Assembly (NCBI GenBank): GCA_005862285.1
Contig: SZXW01000001.1
Coordinates: forward strand, 62,001 to 126,000
Direction of reading: 5' to 3'
Source: Chlorobium sp.
GTDB lineage: Bacteria; Bacteroidota; Chlorobiia; Chlorobiales; Chlorobiaceae
DNA: 64,000 nt
Shown: positions 39,122-47,925 of the stretch, one piece after another
Layout: every line of letters begins with the position of its first letter
Position numbering within the stretch: position 1 is the stretch's first letter
The notes under the pieces: generated by a model
What the model was told of the DNA's origin: nothing
What the model saw: the letters and a program-made list of their open reading frames with translations, nothing else
Database searches by the model: none
Position numbers and translations under genes: made by a program

Positions 39122-40471
39122 TCATGAATTCCGGGGCAAATCATCAGGCTCGCCTCGTTGAGAGGCTTTCGCCTCCGGCATGGGAGAAGCAAGAACCTTG
39201 TCGATCCGCTGACCGTCGAGATCGACTATTTCCAGGTTCCAGTTTTCCCAGGTCACGATATCGCCGGTCTGCGGCATCCTGCCAAGGAGAAGCATCATCA
39301 TTCCGCTCAATGTGTGATACCGGCCCTTGTCTTCCTCGGGAACGCTCTTCAATTCGAGCGAATCCATGAGCTCAGGCACGGGAATGAGTCCGTCGAGCAG
39401 CCATGAACCATCCTCACGTTCCAGAGCCCAGGAATCCTCGCTGTTGCGGGGAACGAACTCTCCGGTTACAGCTTCGAGAAGGTCCTGCAGGGTGACCAGA
39501 CCCTGAATCTCGCCGTATTCATCGACCACAAAAACCATCTGGGTACCGGATGTCCGGAAATGGTCGAGAAGCTCCATACCTGTTAAAGACTCTGGCACAT
39601 AGACACAGGGCTGCAACTGTGAGGTAAACTCCGTCAGCCCTCCTTTCAGTGTCTGGGAAAGAAGCTGCTTGGAATTGACGACGCCGAGAAGCGACTGCAG
39701 GCCTCCGTTACAGACCGGAAATCGGGAGTGTTCCGATTCCGTGACGCGAAGGATATTTTCTTCAAGCGGGCGGGTTACATCGAGAAAAACGATATCCGCT
39801 CTCGGGACCATCAGAGAACCAAGCTGCCGGTCATCGAGGCGGAACACGTTTCGGACCATCTCATGCTCCTGCTGCTCGATAACTCCCGCTTCCGAACCCT
39901 CTTCGAGCATGGCATGGATCTCTTCTTCCGTTACGCTCGGCATGGCATGGGGATGTTTGCCCATCAGACGGAGGATCGCGTCGGTCGATGCCGAAAGAAG
40001 CCTGCCGAAAGGACGGGTTATGGCCGCGAGTGTCTGCATTGGAATCGCGACCACACAGGCAATGCCTTCGGGATTGAACTGTCCCAGACGTTTCGGAACC
40101 AGCTCACCTACGACAATCGTCACATAAGTGATGGAAACGACAACGAGAATGGTTGACACGACATGGCTGATCTGATTATCCATCCCTATAGACTGAAGAC
40201 GCAGTGCCAAAGGTGCCGCAAGGGTGCTTTCGCCGAATATGCCGTTAAGTATGATGATGGTGGTCATCCCGATCTGAACGGTAGAAAGAAATTTGGTAGG
40301 CTCATGACCGAGCTTCAGTGCAGCGGCCGCAGCCTTGTTACCTTCTTCCGCCAGCTTTGAAAGCCGTGAACGCTTCGCAGTCACCAGTGCAATTTCAGAC
40401 ATGGCGAAAAAACCGTTGAAAACGATCAGGATAAACAGAATGATAATTTCCATATATGAGTGGTTGAACAT
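39122..40471 (-). CDS. CNNM/CBS-domain membrane protein (TlyC/CorC family)
   Basis: 449 residues: an N-terminal CNNM transmembrane domain (about 1-190, several helices, FNGFFAMSEIALVTAKRSR), a CBS pair (about 210-340, MVPRADIVFLDVTRPL, VFVVDEYGEIQGLVTLQDLLEA) and a C-terminal CorC_HlyC domain. The family is called haemolysin in older annotations but members transport or regulate Mg2+/Co2+ efflux. Start may be Met7. Stands alone, 108 bases upstream of the lipoprotein gene. Confidence 0.9.
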   Translation of the reverse strand: MFNHSYMEIIILFILIVFNGFFAMSEIALVTAKRSRLSKLAEEGNKAAAAALKLGHEPTKFLSTVQIGMTTIIILNGIFGESTLAAPLALRLQSIGMDNQISHVVSTILVVVSITYVTIVVGELVPKRLGQFNPEGIACVVAIPMQTLAAITRPFGRLLSASTDAILRLMGKHPHAMPSVTEEEIHAMLEEGSEAGVIEQQEHEMVRNVFRLDDRQLGSLMVPRADIVFLDVTRPLEENILRVTESEHSRFPVCNGGLQSLLGVVNSKQLLSQTLKGGLTEFTSQLQPCVYVPESLTGMELLDHFRTSGTQMVFVVDEYGEIQGLVTLQDLLEAVTGEFVPRNSEDSWALEREDGSWLLDGLIPVPELMDSLELKSVPEEDKGRYHTLSGMMMLLLGRMPQTGDIVTWENWNLEIVDLDGQRIDKVLASPMPEAKASQRGEPDDLPRNS

Positions 40472-40813
40472 TCAGGCAACATCGATACTCAACGCACTGT
40501 GACCCGCCGATCGATGTTCAGATGATCCCGTGAATATCCAGTTCCTTTGTCTTTTACAATGTTTCTGTGTTGGAGAGCGTGCTTTCAATTATGCAATTCC
40601 AGAAAAAAGGAGCTCTCCTAAATACTTTCATGATATTATAAGTGCCAACAATAAAAGAAGGTAAAAGATTTCATGGCATATCCTACTGAAGAATTGAAAA
40701 TGTTAGCACGGTGAGGTTATCAATGAATTATGCAATAAAAAAACAACCCTGCAGAACGTTTTTTCATATTACCGTTATGCAGGATTGAAACGAAAATCCG
40801 AAAACAGGAAGGC
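40472..40813. other. Gene-free region between the CNNM gene and the TonB receptor gene
   Basis: 342 AT-rich bases. Its right end carries the terminator of the TonB-receptor gene (40736-40783). The rest should contain the CNNM promoter; no other structure is supported. Confidence 0.6.
40736..40783 (-). terminator. Rho-independent terminator after the TonB receptor gene
   Basis: Minus-strand hairpin CCTGCA-AACG / CGTT-TGCAGG with one bulged base each side (40748-40758 with 40773-40783), followed by GTTG and a seven-U run. It begins 30 bases after the receptor stop. Confidence 0.85.
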
Positions 40814-43069
40814 TCAGAACTTGTATTTCATCCCCACATAAACCGAACGCCCCATACCAGGAACGGCGATACCGTAGGGAGTGCCCGTAGTACTCATGGT
40901 CATGCCTTGGCCTGTATAGGCACCTCCGAGCGGAAGGTAGTAGAACCTGTCCAAGATGTTGTCCACCCCGAAATCGAAGCGCAAGTTTTTATAGGTATAG
41001 CTGCCGCTCCAGTTGACCAGGGCGTACCCAGGCGTGGAGATTTCCTGCCGCGGTTGCGACACCTCCGTTTTCGATTTCACTGCTACGAGTTCCAGTGTAT
41101 TGCTCCATCCGGCGGATTTCTGCTGAAGGGCGACCTTCGCATTGAGCGGCATGATATTGTACAAACCGCTGCCGGTGTCGAGGTTGGATCCGTTAACGTA
41201 GCTCAAAAGGCCTTTCATGCTCCAGTCGCCAAGTGCATTTTTCCCCAGTGGAGTGCGGCCTGAAAAATCCACGCCATAGAGCCTTGCCTCCTGGTTCATG
41301 AATTTCAGGATGCCGAACTGCCCGGGAGCGTTTGTTCCCGGCAAATTGGTCGTCCGGTTCCATTGAACGGCATCGATGTAATCGTGTACCAGCGTAAAGT
41401 ACGGACTGACCTTGAGTTCCCTGGACTTGTCCGCGTTGTGCCAGCTGAGGCCTGCACTGAATGTATATGCAACTTCGGGTTTAAGGTCGGGATTGCCGAG
41501 GTACCCGTTGCCGTCACCAACGAAGTTGTTCATGATGAGCGCCATGGAGTTGCGGGACCATGAATAGCGTTCATACAGGTTCGGCGTGCGGGTTTTCCGT
41601 GCGAAACCGAACTCGTAGGTCTGCCTGTCGTCGGGAGTGTAACGTGCAAGGGCCGTCAGGTCGAAATTTATATCCGTTCGCTGCCTGTCGAGCGCGTTGA
41701 ACTGGTTCGCCGCCAGAAGGTAGCCGCTATAATACATCCCTGTTGGATCGTTGTTGTAACCCTGCACGTTTCCGGCATCTGTCTTAACCATTTCAACGCG
41801 AGTTCCCAGCATGGTCGTCCACGCAGGGTTCCATTTCGCTTCCCATTCCGCGAATATCGCATAACGGTCACGTTTGCCGTTGTTGATGTTCCAGAAGGTG
41901 TTCGGGGCCATGCCTGCTGAATGGTATCCGGTCATTGGATTGGTCCAGCCGGCGGGAAGTTCCGACGGTGAGGGCGGCCACCAGTCGTCAAGGCGGTACC
42001 ATTGCATTTCTGTCCCTACCCGCATCACATCCTTGCTGGAGAGATTAATATCGGCTTTCAGTGCCGCCCCTAACGTGACCCCGTTTGTATACATCGGCAT
42101 GCCGGAAGCGATAACCGGCGCACTTCCATAATAGTACTGCTTGTCCTGGCCGAAATCCATGTAGTGATCGACGTTTTCAGCATAGAACCGCGCATCGAGC
42201 TTTCCCCAACCCTTCTTGCCCAGGTAATGGAGGTTCAGACTGCTCTCCTTGTTGTCCAGCATATCCATCCGCTGGTTCGGATAGAGCTGGCAGGGAATAT
42301 GCTGATACCCGAGCTTCACTTCATACAGATCGTCACTGTTTCGCCAGGCCATATCCAGTGCATGGTTCTGCGTTTCATATGCAGTGGAACCGACTTCATT
42401 CTTCGGAAGGTCCCTGCCCGGTCTTCCGGTGGCGGTGAAAGACTTGAAATCATCGCCCGCCTTGTAGTTGTCTGCCTGTGCATAGGCACCGCGATAGGTG
42501 ATGCTGAACGTTTCGGTAGCGTGCGTTGCAGAGATGTTGCCCCCGATTGCATGGCTGTTGCCGCGGTAAAATGCGCCCACTTCACCCTTGTTGATGCTCT
42601 TCTGCTGCGGCGAGGCAAATTCAGGTTCCGGGGAATTAACGACAATGGTACCCCCGATGCTGTCCCCTCCGAGGCTTACGGGCACTATGCCTGCAAAGAC
42701 TTTAATCTCACCGACCTGGTTCGGGTTGATTGTCGACATCGGCGGGTTCATGTGGTTGGGGCAAGAACAGATCAGGCCCATACCGTCCAGTATGATACGC
42801 AAACGGTCATCAGCCAGACCGTCAATGACAGGCAGACTGGAAGCCCCTCCTCCGGTGGCAAGGCTGACCCCTGGCGTATCGTTGAGCATGGCTGCCGTAT
42901 CGCTGGTTTTTGCGCGCTTCTCAGCAAGAGGTTTTGATGCTTTTTCCGCCGGGGCGGTAACGACTATTTCATCGCTTTTAGCCTCCACGCACAGACCATT
43001 CCGGGGTAAGCCCGAAGCAAGAAGAACGACAGCAAGCGGTATTATGGATTTTCTTCGGATTTTTTTCAT
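40814..43069 (-). CDS. TonB-dependent outer-membrane receptor, OprC-like (probable copper importer)
   Basis: 751 residues with a signal peptide, a TonB box-like DEIVVTA at 33-39, a plug domain and a C-terminal beta barrel ending in aromatic F (VGMKYKF). The plug has ICSCPNHMNPPMS, giving Cys103-xxx-Met107, and the barrel has His302-Tyr-Met304. OprC of Pseudomonas binds copper through a CxxxM and an HxM site, so both halves are present. The VSLGGDSIGGTI stretch is also typical of that subfamily. Copper is therefore the best guess, though other metals are possible. A Cys-rich membrane protein is encoded upstream. Confidence 0.85.
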   Translation of the reverse strand: MKKIRRKSIIPLAVVLLASGLPRNGLCVEAKSDEIVVTAPAEKASKPLAEKRAKTSDTAAMLNDTPGVSLATGGGASSLPVIDGLADDRLRIILDGMGLICSCPNHMNPPMSTINPNQVGEIKVFAGIVPVSLGGDSIGGTIVVNSPEPEFASPQQKSINKGEVGAFYRGNSHAIGGNISATHATETFSITYRGAYAQADNYKAGDDFKSFTATGRPGRDLPKNEVGSTAYETQNHALDMAWRNSDDLYEVKLGYQHIPCQLYPNQRMDMLDNKESSLNLHYLGKKGWGKLDARFYAENVDHYMDFGQDKQYYYGSAPVIASGMPMYTNGVTLGAALKADINLSSKDVMRVGTEMQWYRLDDWWPPSPSELPAGWTNPMTGYHSAGMAPNTFWNINNGKRDRYAIFAEWEAKWNPAWTTMLGTRVEMVKTDAGNVQGYNNDPTGMYYSGYLLAANQFNALDRQRTDINFDLTALARYTPDDRQTYEFGFARKTRTPNLYERYSWSRNSMALIMNNFVGDGNGYLGNPDLKPEVAYTFSAGLSWHNADKSRELKVSPYFTLVHDYIDAVQWNRTTNLPGTNAPGQFGILKFMNQEARLYGVDFSGRTPLGKNALGDWSMKGLLSYVNGSNLDTGSGLYNIMPLNAKVALQQKSAGWSNTLELVAVKSKTEVSQPRQEISTPGYALVNWSGSYTYKNLRFDFGVDNILDRFYYLPLGGAYTGQGMTMSTTGTPYGIAVPGMGRSVYVGMKYKF

Positions 43070-43340
43070 AACTGTTTTAAAGAAAAAATGGTTGTAAACA
43101 TACCCTGTCTTTGAAAAACGTACAAAACTTCCATCCCAACAGCACCTGCCCGGAACATAATCCGCAGATCTTGTCCCCGAGCAGGAAAGCGTGGTCGATT
43201 AATCGCCCTGAGGGACGAATGTATCCCCAAAGCGGTAGCTTCCGCGAGTGCTGGCTCTCCAGAAACATCATTGTTGCCGGCAGTTCAGGACAAACCTGAT
43301 GGCACTGGCAGATGGCGGCTTTAAACGTCGATTTTGAAAA

Positions 43341-43730
43341 TCAGGTTTTCGGAGGGTGGTCTATCGTTCCCTTGACCCCGTCAAGAAGTAAAATATGCTG
43401 AGGGATAGAGTAAGCTGATGTGGAGGGAATTTTTACATATATGTTGACTTTGCCGGGCAAGATGCCGGGCATCGCTCCAAGCAGTTCTTCGAAGGTTTTT
43501 GACTGCGGCAGCTTTTCAGCCGGTGCTGCCGGGGCATCATCGGTCACCTCGGCTATTTTTTTCTGCAGGAAACAGTGACCGCAACAGTTTTTCACTTTCT
43601 TTTCACAGACCGTTTCGGCAATGGCTTTCCGGTTCAGGAAATAAAGCCCATAGCTGGCAACAACAATATTGATCTGCAGAAGCATTCCGATAAGCATCAG
43701 AACTGCGATGTACCGGTTTGCTGAAATCAT
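43341..43730 (-). CDS. Small membrane protein with a CCGHC cysteine cluster
   Basis: 129 residues from ATG 43730. An N-terminal hydrophobic helix (about 6-32) is followed by CEKKVKNCCGHCFLQKK with Cys42, Cys49, Cys50 and Cys53, then a Pro/Ala linker and a C-terminal segment. Proteins with a C...CxGxC-L-K pattern next to TonB receptors are common in Bacteroidetes and remain hypothetical. The cysteines suggest metal or thiol chemistry. It is 271 bases upstream of the receptor gene on the same strand and divergent from the cytochrome. Confidence 0.75.
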   Translation of the reverse strand: MISANRYIAVLMLIGMLLQINIVVASYGLYFLNRKAIAETVCEKKVKNCCGHCFLQKKIAEVTDDAPAAPAEKLPQSKTFEELLGAMPGILPGKVNIYVKIPSTSAYSIPQHILLLDGVKGTIDHPPKT

Positions 43731-43972
43731 GATACTGAAGTGATAAGACAAATTGCGAGTTGCAATTGTTAAGGTACGTGATCCGGAGATGAAATCATAA
43801 CCACCGTAAAAAGTAAAGGGAAGCAGCAATACCTGCCTCTATGATTTCCCTTTTATAACCGAAACACAAAAAAACTTTTTTGTCAAAAGACGGATAATGT
43901 TTAAAATCGGGACATTCAAGCTTATGCCGCCATGTAAACCGGATAAATTGAGTGTTCAAATTTAAAACGACA

Positions 43973-44350
43973 ATGAAAACCAGCCTTCTTCTTCTGCCCC
44001 TTGCCTTTCTGCTTCTCGGGGCTTGTGCCCAGGAAAAAAAAATCGATACCAAAACACAGACTGAATCCGCTTCAAAAGTTCTCGACGAACAGAAAATCGC
44101 CGAAGCGAAAACAATTTACGATACAAACTGCGCATCCTGCCATGACACAGGCATGACGGATGCCCCGAAACCCGGGGACACTGAGGAATGGAACAAACGT
44201 ATGGCTCAGGGTTTCGACGTCGTCATCAATAAATCAATCGAAGGGTTTGAAGGAAAAAAAGGAACGATGCCTGCAAAAGGGGGAAACGAAAATCTGTCGG
44301 AAAGTGAAATAACAAAGGCAGTTTCCTACATGTCGGGCAGATTGAAGTAG
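43973..44350 (+). CDS. Lipoprotein c-type cytochrome (cytochrome c5-like)
   Basis: 125-residue monohaem cytochrome. A lipoprotein signal ends LLLGAC (Cys18). The haem motif CASCH is at 53-57, and Met99 in KGTMPAKGG is the likely axial ligand; APKPGD and EWNKRMAQGF fit the c5/c555 class. Periplasmic, membrane-tethered electron carrier; partner unknown. ATG 43973 chosen; a GTG at 43952 would add seven residues. Divergent from the Cys-rich gene. Confidence 0.9.
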   Translation: MKTSLLLLPLAFLLLGACAQEKKIDTKTQTESASKVLDEQKIAEAKTIYDTNCASCHDTGMTDAPKPGDTEEWNKRMAQGFDVVINKSIEGFEGKKGTMPAKGGNENLSESEITKAVSYMSGRLK

Positions 44351-44394
44351 AGCGGACTGCCGCCCTGCTTCTCCCTGTCCGGCTGATTCAGCGT

Positions 44395-44811
44395 TTACTT
44401 CTGGGCACCAGAAAAAAAAGCTTTCACTTTCGCTACGATCTGGTTTTCTGTAAGACGATCGCTTGGTTCGACAATTCTGATCTTCTTCTGAAGATCTCCC
44501 GCCTTTTCAATTTCATTTTCAAGCTCTGTTTTCGCTTCGCCGGGACCGAAGATTGCCAGATCGCTCGAGTCAATGATCGTTTCTATGACTTTTTTGTAAA
44601 ACGCATGGTACTGATGCTTCCGTCGCTCTTCGTCCGCATGTTCGTTTGAAACTGTCTGCGCTACTGAAGTTCCACCGGCTTTCCAGCCTCCGGACGGTTT
44701 ATAGTGCCTGTCAGCCCCGGACTCAATGAGCCGGACATTCACCTGATCGCCTTCAAGCGAAACCACGATGGCTTCCATGTGGTCAATCCATATGCCTGTC
44801 TGTTTTTTCAT
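44395..44811 (-). CDS. Conserved hypothetical, eRF1/host-attachment-like fold
   Basis: 138 residues from ATG 44811 (ATG 44820 also possible). The C-terminal part, LAIFGPGEAKTELENEIEK and RLTENQIVAKVKAFF, resembles the bacterial eRF1-domain/host-attachment-protein group, a set of small uncharacterised proteins. The N terminus has KKQTGIWIDHMEAIVVSL. No membrane segment. Same strand as the sigma-factor pair upstream, but with over 100 bases between. Confidence 0.7.
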   Translation of the reverse strand: MKKQTGIWIDHMEAIVVSLEGDQVNVRLIESGADRHYKPSGGWKAGGTSVAQTVSNEHADEERRKHQYHAFYKKVIETIIDSSDLAIFGPGEAKTELENEIEKAGDLQKKIRIVEPSDRLTENQIVAKVKAFFSGAQK

Positions 44812-44934
44812 GACCGTCATACTTGATATTGTTTGAACGGATAACCTCCACCTGTCAATATACTCATTATTGAGATTATTGAGCTTTTCCATTCGCTTCA
44901 AGCATTGCATTGGCATACCATGCCCGCAATGTCA

Positions 44935-45723
44935 TCAAGGTGCGGGTTTTTCCGGTTGTTGATCTACAGGAAAAGTTTTTTGCCTGCTGACTGGTCTTTT
45001 ATGGTACTTTTTTTCCCAGGACTGGATTTCATGCGCCTCAAACTGGCGATTACCTGTTTTCAAGCCGGTTATTTTCACATATTTACCCGGTTCAACAATT
45101 GTCCCTGCCTGTATTTCGGCTTTTCTGATATCCACCCGCCAGGTACATTTTCTGAAATTCCTGAGAATAACCAGACCGTTCTGTTTATCATATGATATAA
45201 TCCTGCCGCCCAGGCGTCCTTTTTCCGATTGAGACCATCGATGTTCGTTCGAGTAGATGAGTTTGTTGTAGGCATGAACGTTTTCGATAAGATAATGGTG
45301 AATGATACCACCTACATCGGTAATATTCAGACCAAGGCTGATAAACAGGCTCACGAGCAGGGAACCGGCAATTACTTTCACTGTCGGATACCGGTAACCT
45401 CTTTTTGTATGCCGGAATCCGTAATAGGCCACGAGAATAAACAGAGCGAGAGCCGCAATCCAGATGTACGGTATGCTTTTAATGATATCGGCGATAACGG
45501 GTTGCTCTGTCAGGTACTGATGAATGACTCGCTGATCTTCAGTAAAGTCGTTATCAAGAAAAACATAGATAGCCGTAGCCATGGCAAGGCTTCCGGTCAG
45601 GACCGAAATCGTTGCCAGCGTCCAGAAAGCGAAATGCCTGATATAAAAATGCCAGCGGGGAATCGGCTCTACATTCCTTTTTTCTATCTCCTGAAGTATT
45701 GATCCTGATCTGTCTTCGGGCAT
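44935..45723 (-). CDS. Membrane protein paired with the ECF sigma factor (putative regulator)
   Basis: 262 residues: a 25-residue cytoplasmic-looking head, three hydrophobic segments (about 29-54, 86-106, 115-137) and a soluble tail of about 120 residues rich in basic and aromatic residues (NEHRWSQSEKGRLGGRI, RKCTWRVDIRKAEI). It starts 8 bases after the sigma gene, the place of an anti-sigma factor, but lacks the HxxxCxxC zinc motif of ZAS-type anti-sigmas. Function unknown. Confidence 0.75.
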   Translation of the reverse strand: MPEDRSGSILQEIEKRNVEPIPRWHFYIRHFAFWTLATISVLTGSLAMATAIYVFLDNDFTEDQRVIHQYLTEQPVIADIIKSIPYIWIAALALFILVAYYGFRHTKRGYRYPTVKVIAGSLLVSLFISLGLNITDVGGIIHHYLIENVHAYNKLIYSNEHRWSQSEKGRLGGRIISYDKQNGLVILRNFRKCTWRVDIRKAEIQAGTIVEPGKYVKITGLKTGNRQFEAHEIQSWEKKYHKRPVSRQKTFPVDQQPEKPAP

Positions 45724-45731
45724 GGTATCTC

Positions 45732-46316
45732 TCAGTGTCTCCTTTCTAAAAGCTCTCTTATTTTCTTCTTTGCACGATTTATCAATGTGGCGACCGTTCC
45801 AAGGGGCATCTGCAATATGTCGGATATCTCATCATAACTTTTTTCTTCAAAGAATTTCAGAACGATGATATCCCGGTACTTCGGCTCAAGTCCGTTGACA
45901 GCATCCTGTATCTCTGCGGCATTGAATCGTTTTCCTTCATGAGTCGAAAGTCCTGCATCATCGGCAATATTGTCAAAAATGAAAAAATCAGTCTCCTTCT
46001 TTAGTACGTTCGGGCGCGTCTTTTCCTTTCGGTAGGAGCTGACTATTTCATTATGGGCAATTCTGTATATCCAGGATGAAAAGGAAAGGGAAGGATCGTA
46101 ATCGTTGAGATGAATATAGGCTTTGATAAATATTTCCTGGAGCAGATCCTGCGCCGAAGAATTGTCTTTCCAGCCCATGCGGAGGATATAACGGAACAGC
46201 GGTGCGTCATAACGGCGAACGAGCAATGAAAACGCCTGTTTGTCCGCAAGCGTCCGGATAACCAGTTCCTGATCGGTTTCCTGGTTTTTTTCACGTTTTA
46301 TGGACGTATCAGCCAT
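45732..46316 (-). CDS. ECF-type RNA polymerase sigma factor
   Basis: 194 residues. Region 2 has RYDAPLFRYILRM, DLLQEIFIKAYIHL and FSSWIYRIAHNEIVSSYRKEK (the -10 recognition helix); region 4 has YRDIIVLKFFEEKSYDEIS and LGTVATLINRAKKKIREL (the -35 helix-turn-helix). No extra C-terminal domain. It directs a set of stress or envelope genes not identifiable here; the adjacent membrane protein probably controls it. Confidence 0.92.
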   Translation of the reverse strand: MADTSIKREKNQETDQELVIRTLADKQAFSLLVRRYDAPLFRYILRMGWKDNSSAQDLLQEIFIKAYIHLNDYDPSLSFSSWIYRIAHNEIVSSYRKEKTRPNVLKKETDFFIFDNIADDAGLSTHEGKRFNAAEIQDAVNGLEPKYRDIIVLKFFEEKSYDEISDILQMPLGTVATLINRAKKKIRELLERRH

Positions 46317-46367
46317 TCTTCGTTACAAGTTCCGGATAAGTATGATGATAAAAAAGCATGGACGTTT

Positions 46368-46865
46368 TCAAAGGTCAGCTTCTGTCCGTGATTCAACACT
46401 CTTCCCGAACGTATAATGCCGCTTTTTCAGGGAAAAAACCTCGATGGCCATGTAAAGAATAACGAGAAGGTTTACCGCGACAAGAACTGTCTTCAGCCAT
46501 GTAAAGCCTTTGGAAAGTTCGTAAAGTTCAACGGGAAGGTAAATGCCGCCGCTGAGCAAGGCGAACCATTCAGCCCATCGTTTTCCGAACCACAGACCAT
46601 AAGCTTCGATATACCTGACAGCGGAATATAACAGAGCAAAAAACGCAAGCATCCTCAATCGGCCGTCGGTCAGATGACCGGCTGATTCCACAAGAATTCT
46701 CGGAACATGTCTGGCAGGATTAAGATGCATATGCTGTACAAGCTGTTCTGCAACAACCTGAACGTTTTCATGAATCAGAGAAAATGCCGTAAGGCCTGCC
46801 AACATGACAAGGGCACCCTTGCAGGCTTCAAAAAAAGCTATAGCCCTGAGACCTTTATTTATCAT
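46368..46865 (-). CDS. DUF2127 family membrane protein
   Basis: 165 residues with about four hydrophobic segments, beginning LRAIAFFEACKGALVMLAG and containing VRYIEAYGLWFGKRWAEWFAL, both typical of DUF2127. Function unknown. Precedes the sigma factor by 51 bases on the same strand and could be in its transcript. Confidence 0.85.
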   Translation of the reverse strand: MINKGLRAIAFFEACKGALVMLAGLTAFSLIHENVQVVAEQLVQHMHLNPARHVPRILVESAGHLTDGRLRMLAFFALLYSAVRYIEAYGLWFGKRWAEWFALLSGGIYLPVELYELSKGFTWLKTVLVAVNLLVILYMAIEVFSLKKRHYTFGKSVESRTEADL

Positions 46866-47142
46866 GTGATCCTCAATAAAACACCCGTAGTGATCATAAC
46901 CGTTTACATATGAATCCAGAGGAGAGACATTTGAATTGTTCCTCTGAAAAAACCTTCATCCGGGAAAAAGGTAAAAAAAGACGGGTTACCGTAATTGTTC
47001 GCGGAGTTCATTATGAGATAAAAGCATAAACTTTTTTTCCGAACTCCGCAAACAGGTAAAACGATGAGGCATCAAGGCAGGCATTCCGGAACCATAACTA
47101 TCGTATTCCCGACATCTGGAAATGAAAGGTACGATGTTTCTG

Positions 47143-47916
47143 CTAAAGCGATTCCCTGATGATCTTCTCTTTCTCCGAAACGAGCTTTGCATGGAGAAAC
47201 TGCCGGTTCATACGGGCGATGTTGATGACAGAGATCCCTTTGGGACATTCCGCTTCACAGGCATAGGTGTTGCTGCAGCTGCCGAAACCAAGCTCGTCCA
47301 TCCTGGCAACCATGCTCTGCACCCTTTTAGAAGCTTCTATCCTTCCCTGCGGAAGCAGAGCAAGATGCGAAACCTTTGCCCCGATAAAGAGCATGGCCGC
47401 GGCATTCGAACAGGATGCCACGCATGCGCCGCATCCGATGCAGGTGGCGGCATCGAAAGCCGCATCGGAATCGTGTTTCGGCACCGGAATCGAGTTGGCA
47501 TCGGGAACACCACCTGAATTGACGGAAATATAACCGCCGGCCTGAATGATCCTGTCGAAAGCGCTCCGGTTCACAATCAGGTCTCTGATAACTGGAAATG
47601 CACGCGCCCTCCAGGGCTCGATGTGGATTGTATCGCCGTCCCTGAACGAACGCATGTGCAGCTGACATGTTGTTACACCCTTCACCGGTCCATGCGGCCG
47701 CCCGTTGATATAGAGGCTGCAGGTTCCGCAGATACCTTCCCGACAGTCATGGTCGAATGCAACAGGGTCGCCCCCGCTGATGATAAGCTGCTGGTTCAGG
47801 AAGTCGAGCATTTCAAAAAAAGAGCTGTCAGGAGAGATTCCCGTAACATCGTAGGAAACCATCCCTCCTTTTTCTTTAGCGTTCTTCTGTCTCCAGATCT
47901 TCAGTTTGAAGTTCAT
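47143..47916 (-). CDS. frdB: Fumarate reductase/succinate dehydrogenase iron-sulfur subunit
   Basis: 257 residues. The [2Fe-2S] ligands are in [15 protein letters not shown] (Cys58, Cys63, Cys66) plus a later Cys; [11 protein letters not shown] and the final CEAECPKGI carry the [4Fe-4S] and [3Fe-4S] ligands. Passes electrons from the membrane subunit to the flavoprotein. In green sulfur bacteria it works as fumarate reductase in the reductive TCA cycle; direction is inferred. AGGA before the ATG; 9 bases after frdA. Confidence 0.95.
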   Translation of the reverse strand: MNFKLKIWRQKNAKEKGGMVSYDVTGISPDSSFFEMLDFLNQQLIISGGDPVAFDHDCREGICGTCSLYINGRPHGPVKGVTTCQLHMRSFRDGDTIHIEPWRARAFPVIRDLIVNRSAFDRIIQAGGYISVNSGGVPDANSIPVPKHDSDAAFDAATCIGCGACVASCSNAAAMLFIGAKVSHLALLPQGRIEASKRVQSMVARMDELGFGSCSNTYACEAECPKGISVINIARMNRQFLHAKLVSEKEKIIRESL

Positions 47917-47925
47917 GATATCCTG

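Noticed and set aside
43070-43340. Cobalamin riboswitch before the TonB receptor
   Set aside because: No B12-box-like segment of adequate match; the receptor motifs point to copper instead.
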